A stretch of DNA of 33,621 nucleotides from positions 1 to 33,621 of the forward strand of contig SFQY01000020.1 in the NCBI GenBank assembly GCA_004562395.1, read 5' to 3'. Position 1 is the stretch's first letter. The number at the start of each line of letters is the position of its first letter. The notes beneath the pieces were generated by a model. The model was given only the letters and a program-made list of their open reading frames with translations. It made no database searches and was not told the DNA's origin. This DNA comes from a bacterium (lineage in GTDB: Bacteria > Bacillota > Clostridia > Oscillospirales > Oscillospiraceae). Position numbers and translations under genes: made by a program. This document shows, in pieces, positions 30,590 through 33,621 of the stretch.

Positions 30590-31990
30590 TCAGGTCATGG
30601 GGTTGGCCTGCGTAAAGATTTGACTGTCCGTCCACCCCGCCTGGGCGTAAGTGGCCGCGGGGCCGGAGACCTTCCGCAGCAGCGCGGCGGTTTCCGTCCG
30701 GACCCGGCTGTCTTCCGGACCGGACCAGGGGGACTGGTAGGCACCGCAGAGCAGGGCGTCGGTCACAATGTGGGGCATCTGCTGGGCCAGGGTGTGCCAG
30801 GTGGTGACCATGATGCCCATCAGGCCGGAGTCCCGGACCGTATCCACATAGGCCCGGCAGTTCTCCCTCTGAAACCAGGGGGCGCCCAGAACCTGGAAGC
30901 CCTGCTGCTTCAGGTAGATGCTGGTCTTCACCGGCGGCTGCAGCACGTCGTAATGCCAGTCGGCAATCACCGTTTCCCGGGGGATGGCCTCCAGCAGCTG
31001 CCGGGCGTGTTCCGGGGTGTCGCAGCCGCAGAAATAGGGCTTTCCCACACCGCAGGCCTGGGCATTCAGCAGCATGTCCCCCCAGATGATGGGGCGCTTG
31101 CCCTCCCGCAGCACCTCTTCGATCCTGTCCCGGAGGAACCGGGCCATCAGCGCCTGGGCCTCGTCGCCGGTTTCGTAGGAGTAGACCTCGTCACAGCCCA
31201 GGTGGAAGTACTGCGCGCCGGGGAAGACCTCATACAGCTCCCGGCGAAGCTCCCGCAGAAGGTCGGGAACCCGGGGGCTGCGGAGATTCCAGGACCAGCC
31301 GTCGGGGGAGAACAGGGGGGCCAGCCGGGGATTCTGATCCAGCACCACATGCTTGCCGCCGCTGACCCGGCAGGCGGAGGCATGGCCCAGGTGGTTCAGC
31401 ATAGGAACCACGTCCATGCCCAGGTCCCGGGCCTCCTTCCCCAGCTGCCCGGCAAATTCCTTGGAGAAGGCGTTTTCCCAGGAAAGCTCCTTCAGACAGT
31501 CGAATTTCAGCATCCCCCAGAATTCCAGCACCAGGTGGGTGTACTGCATGACCCCCGCCAGCCGGAGGCACTTTCTCAGAAAGTCCGGGGTGGTCTCCGG
31601 GAAGACGCACAGGTGGAGCATCCGGGTTTGGACGGTATACCGGCTTTCCAGGGCGCAGCTTTCGATCCGGAACCGCTCCTGACCCTCCGTCAGGTCCACC
31701 GGCTCGACGCGCATCAGAAGCACCATCATGCCCCGGGCCAGGGCCGGATAGTCCCGGGCCGCCAGGGCGATGCCCTCCTCCGTGACCCGGAGGGCAAATT
31801 CCTTCCCGTCGGGGATCCGGGGCAGCTCCTGGGTCCCTGTCCGGAAGGAAAAGGCGCTGCCCTCCGCCAACTCCAGGCTTCCCGCCTGGAAGCAGAAGCC
31901 CTTCCAGAGGGAGCGGATGGTTTCGTTGTTCAGACGGCTGTCCCCGGTGCCCCGAAGGGCGGCACCAAAATAAAAATATGTCTTTTCCAT
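30590..31990 (-). CDS. Glycoside hydrolase family 20 beta-N-acetylhexosaminidase-like enzyme
   Basis: 466 residues without a signal peptide, so cytoplasmic. A short N-terminal GH20b-like domain (about 1-115; FALRVTEEGIALAARDYPAL) leads to the catalytic TIM barrel. The diagnostic Asp267-Glu268 pair lies in YFHLGCDEVY. In GH20 the Glu is the acid/base and the Asp orients the substrate 2-acetamido group, so exo-removal of GlcNAc or GalNAc from an imported oligosaccharide is expected. It is the first gene of cluster C, with GGAGG before the ATG and a strong promoter about 125 bp upstream. Confidence 0.88.
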   Translation of the reverse strand: MEKTYFYFGAALRGTGDSRLNNETIRSLWKGFCFQAGSLELAEGSAFSFRTGTQELPRIPDGKEFALRVTEEGIALAARDYPALARGMMVLLMRVEPVDLTEGQERFRIESCALESRYTVQTRMLHLCVFPETTPDFLRKCLRLAGVMQYTHLVLEFWGMLKFDCLKELSWENAFSKEFAGQLGKEARDLGMDVVPMLNHLGHASACRVSGGKHVVLDQNPRLAPLFSPDGWSWNLRSPRVPDLLRELRRELYEVFPGAQYFHLGCDEVYSYETGDEAQALMARFLRDRIEEVLREGKRPIIWGDMLLNAQACGVGKPYFCGCDTPEHARQLLEAIPRETVIADWHYDVLQPPVKTSIYLKQQGFQVLGAPWFQRENCRAYVDTVRDSGLMGIMVTTWHTLAQQMPHIVTDALLCGAYQSPWSGPEDSRVRTETAALLRKVSGPAATYAQAGWTDSQIFTQANPMT

Positions 31991-32116
31991 GGTTTCCTAC
32001 CTCCTGCCAAGGGCCGCCTTCCCGGAACCGCCGGGCTGCGCGGGTCATGGGGCATGTGAATTAGTTATAACATGAAGCAGTTTTTGTTCTGCGATTTTGG
32101 TAAATCTTGTGCTTTT

Positions 32117-32145
32117 ATTTTATAGCCATATAACAATCATGTCAA
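32117..32145 (-). promoter_or_regulatory. Promoter of the cluster C operon
   Basis: On the minus strand, a perfect -35 TTGACA (32145-32140), a 17-bp spacer and -10 TAAAAT (32122-32117). It faces away from the regulator promoter at 32301-32330. The 5' leader is about 120 nt and contains a small stem GCAG/CTGC near 32076-32091. Confidence 0.7.
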
Positions 32146-32300
32146 CAATATTACATAAAAAAATAACAAAAAAGATGGAAGATCCCCCCCTCCACCTGTT
32201 TCTTCCCGGGAGAGCCTCCGGGATTTGTGGGGAAAAGGGGGTGATTTCCGGGAATCTAAAAAGTTTTTTTGGATTCGGCAGAATTTTTTCGTTTTCCTTC

Positions 32301-32330
32301 TTGTTATTTTTTGGTATAGTATGATATAAT
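32301..32330 (+). promoter_or_regulatory. Promoter of the GntR/LacI-type regulator
   Basis: A -35 TTGTTA (32301-32306), 18-bp spacer and perfect -10 TATAAT (32325-32330). Transcription would begin near 32337, about 40 nt before the ATG. Confidence 0.65.
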
Positions 32331-32376
32331 TTCCATAGCGCCCTCCCGAAATCTTTACCAGAAGAGGTTGGATAAG

Positions 32377-33465
32377 ATGACAAATGAGGTTTTCGACAAT
32401 CTGTCCAGGGCTGCCCAGGAGCAGTTTCTGATCCAGGAGGAGATCCTGAAGGGGAAATACGGTGAGCCGGGGGAGGTCTTCATGACCACCCGGGCTCTGG
32501 CGGAGCTGCGGCAGGTTTCCGTGGTCACCGCCCACAACATTCTCAACGGACTGTGTTCGGCCGGGTACCTGGAGCTGCGGGGGAAGAAATACTACCTGTC
32601 TCATTCCCAGCTGATGGAGGCCCGCAACAACCGGACCAACATCATCGGCCTCCTGGTCCCTCATCTGAACAACGAGTTTTTCTCCTCCCTGACGGACGCG
32701 GTGATCCATGTGGCCCGGCAGAGAGGGTACGAGGTCCTGGTGGCGGCCACCTCCTACTCCCCCCAGGAGGAGAAAAAGGTGTTCCAGCTGCTGCTCCACC
32801 TGAACGTGGCCGGGATCATCAACTGCGTCTCCACCCCCAGGGAAAACAGATCCATCTACCGAGGCTGCACGGTGCCCTGTGTCCTGCTGGGCCACTCCCT
32901 GGACGGCTGCAAAAAATCCTCCGTCCAGGTCAACAGCTTCGCCGTTTCCCAGAAGGTGGCCCGGCATCTGCTGGAGGAGGGCTACAAGGAGTTCCTTTAC
33001 ATCGGCACCAAAAACCGTTCCCTGGAAAACGATATCCGGTTCACCGGCTTCCAGATGGAGCTGAAGCAGAACGGCTTCGTCCTGGGGCCTGAAAATACCC
33101 TCCAGGTCTCCACGGAGTCCAGAGCCGACGACGGACTGATCCTGCGGGCGCTGGAAAGCCATTCCCGGCCGGTGGGGGTTTTCTGCTACCATGACCTCAT
33201 CGCCGCCCAGATGTACCGGGTCTGCAAGATGCTGGGCAAGCGGATCCCCGAGGACGTGGGCATCGTGGGCTTCGACGACCTGTCCGTGGCCACCTCCCTG
33301 TCCCCGCCCCTGACCACCGTCCAGTACAGGATCGCCAGCATGGCCGACATGACCATCAAGCTGCTGCTGGACAGCATCCACTCCCCCAATACCCCCTACG
33401 ACAATTATTACGTGGAGCCCAACCTGGTGATCCGCAAAAGCTCCTCCCTGTCCGGCGGGAAATAG
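32377..33465 (+). CDS. GntR-type winged-helix regulator with LacI-like sensor domain
   Basis: 362 residues. The ATG at 32377 has GAAGAGG 9 bp upstream; an in-frame TTG at 32368 sits directly against that site and is rejected. A GntR-like winged helix occupies about 1-75 (MTTRALAELRQVSVVTAHNILNGL as the helix-turn-helix). A LacI/periplasmic-binding-type sensor follows from about 85 to 355 (IIGLLVPHLNNEFFSSLTDA; the family-typical GFDDLSVATSLSPPLTTV). This is the AraR-like layout: a sugar ligand releases or alters DNA binding. It diverges from the GH20-importer operon and is its likely regulator. Confidence 0.88.
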   Translation: MTNEVFDNLSRAAQEQFLIQEEILKGKYGEPGEVFMTTRALAELRQVSVVTAHNILNGLCSAGYLELRGKKYYLSHSQLMEARNNRTNIIGLLVPHLNNEFFSSLTDAVIHVARQRGYEVLVAATSYSPQEEKKVFQLLLHLNVAGIINCVSTPRENRSIYRGCTVPCVLLGHSLDGCKKSSVQVNSFAVSQKVARHLLEEGYKEFLYIGTKNRSLENDIRFTGFQMELKQNGFVLGPENTLQVSTESRADDGLILRALESHSRPVGVFCYHDLIAAQMYRVCKMLGKRIPEDVGIVGFDDLSVATSLSPPLTTVQYRIASMADMTIKLLLDSIHSPNTPYDNYYVEPNLVIRKSSSLSGGK

Positions 33466-33495
33466 GGGATATGGCTGGCGGGGGATTGGTTGGGA

Positions 33496-33526
33496 TGCCG
33501 GAACGCAATGCCTTCCCCCGGGGGGG
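33496..33526. repeat. Partial composite palindromic repeat (copy F)
   Basis: GCCGGAACGCAATGCCTTCC then CCCCGGGGGGG matches the centre of copy C (28549-28580) and is cut off by the inverted-repeat element that follows. Little else lies in 33466-33495. Confidence 0.6.
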
Positions 33527-33621
33527 CAATGTCATCAACTTAAGCGCCGGAGTACCGTCTACCACTGTCATTGCGAGGAGCGAAGCGACGTGGCAATCCG
33601 TTTTCTCCTTGGGAACAGGTA
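33527..33621. mobile_element. 118-bp MITE-like element, copy 2 (cut by window end)
   Basis: It starts CAATGTCATCAACTTAAG and is identical to 20622-20716 except for one base (GGGAAC against GGTAAC). It too is inserted in the centre of a CCCCCGGGGG-type palindrome. The last 23 bp of the element lie beyond the window. Confidence 0.75.

Overview
The window reads as chromosomal DNA of a spore-forming Clostridia-class Firmicute, most likely a gut Oscillospiraceae/Ruminococcaceae-type organism. This rests on high GC with strong GC third-position bias over most genes, strong GGAGG ribosome binding sites with one TTG start, a SpoVT sporulation regulator, Firmicute-type sugar ABC importers without their own ATPase, and dense GC-rich palindromic intergenic repeats. 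The species cannot be named from the sequence alone.

Layout. (1) 1-3070: palindromic repeats, then a membrane glycosyltransferase and a DUF6020-like polytopic membrane protein in one operon. (2) Cluster A, 3408-10186: a FadR-type GntR regulator (minus strand) diverges from two sugar permeases, a solute-binding lipoprotein, a D-2-hydroxyacid dehydrogenase with a TTG start, and an N-acetylneuraminate-lyase-like aldolase. (3) 10187-11540: palindromic repeats, spoVT and a frameshifted tnpV remnant. (4) 11760-19442, visibly more AT-rich: a GNAT acetyltransferase, then cluster B: a glycerol-dehydrogenase-like enzyme diverging from a second DHDPS/NAL-family aldolase, a binding lipoprotein, two permeases and an RpiR/SIS regulator. 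A 520-bp IS1182-type remnant follows. (5) 19990-20982: repeat field containing a small inverted-repeat element nested inside a palindromic repeat. (6) Cluster C, 20983-33465, mostly minus strand: GH20 hexosaminidase, two permeases, binding lipoprotein, serine hydrolase, YesL-like protein, SIS-domain protein, an unrecognised 259-aa protein, a Gfo/Idh/MocA oxidoreductase and a TIM-barrel glycosidase-like protein. A GntR/LacI-hybrid regulator diverges from it. The window ends inside a second copy of the nested element.

How the genes may work together. Three carbohydrate import and catabolism loci lie side by side, each with its own regulator family (FadR, RpiR, GntR-LacI). None has an ATPase, so a shared MsmX-like ATPase elsewhere is expected. 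Clusters A and B pair a keto-acid aldolase with an NAD(P)-dependent dehydrogenase, which suggests a 2-keto-3-deoxy or nonulosonic acid that is split to pyruvate. Cluster C pairs a cytoplasmic GH20 with sugar-phosphate-type and oxidoreductase proteins, which suggests an amino-sugar glycan. Exact substrates are inferences.

The least explained parts are the 259-aa protein beside the atypical Gfo/Idh enzyme, and the layered small repeats: a palindromic composite, a 118-bp nested element and a 33-bp terminal-inverted-repeat element close to a start codon that lacks a Shine-Dalgarno sequence.
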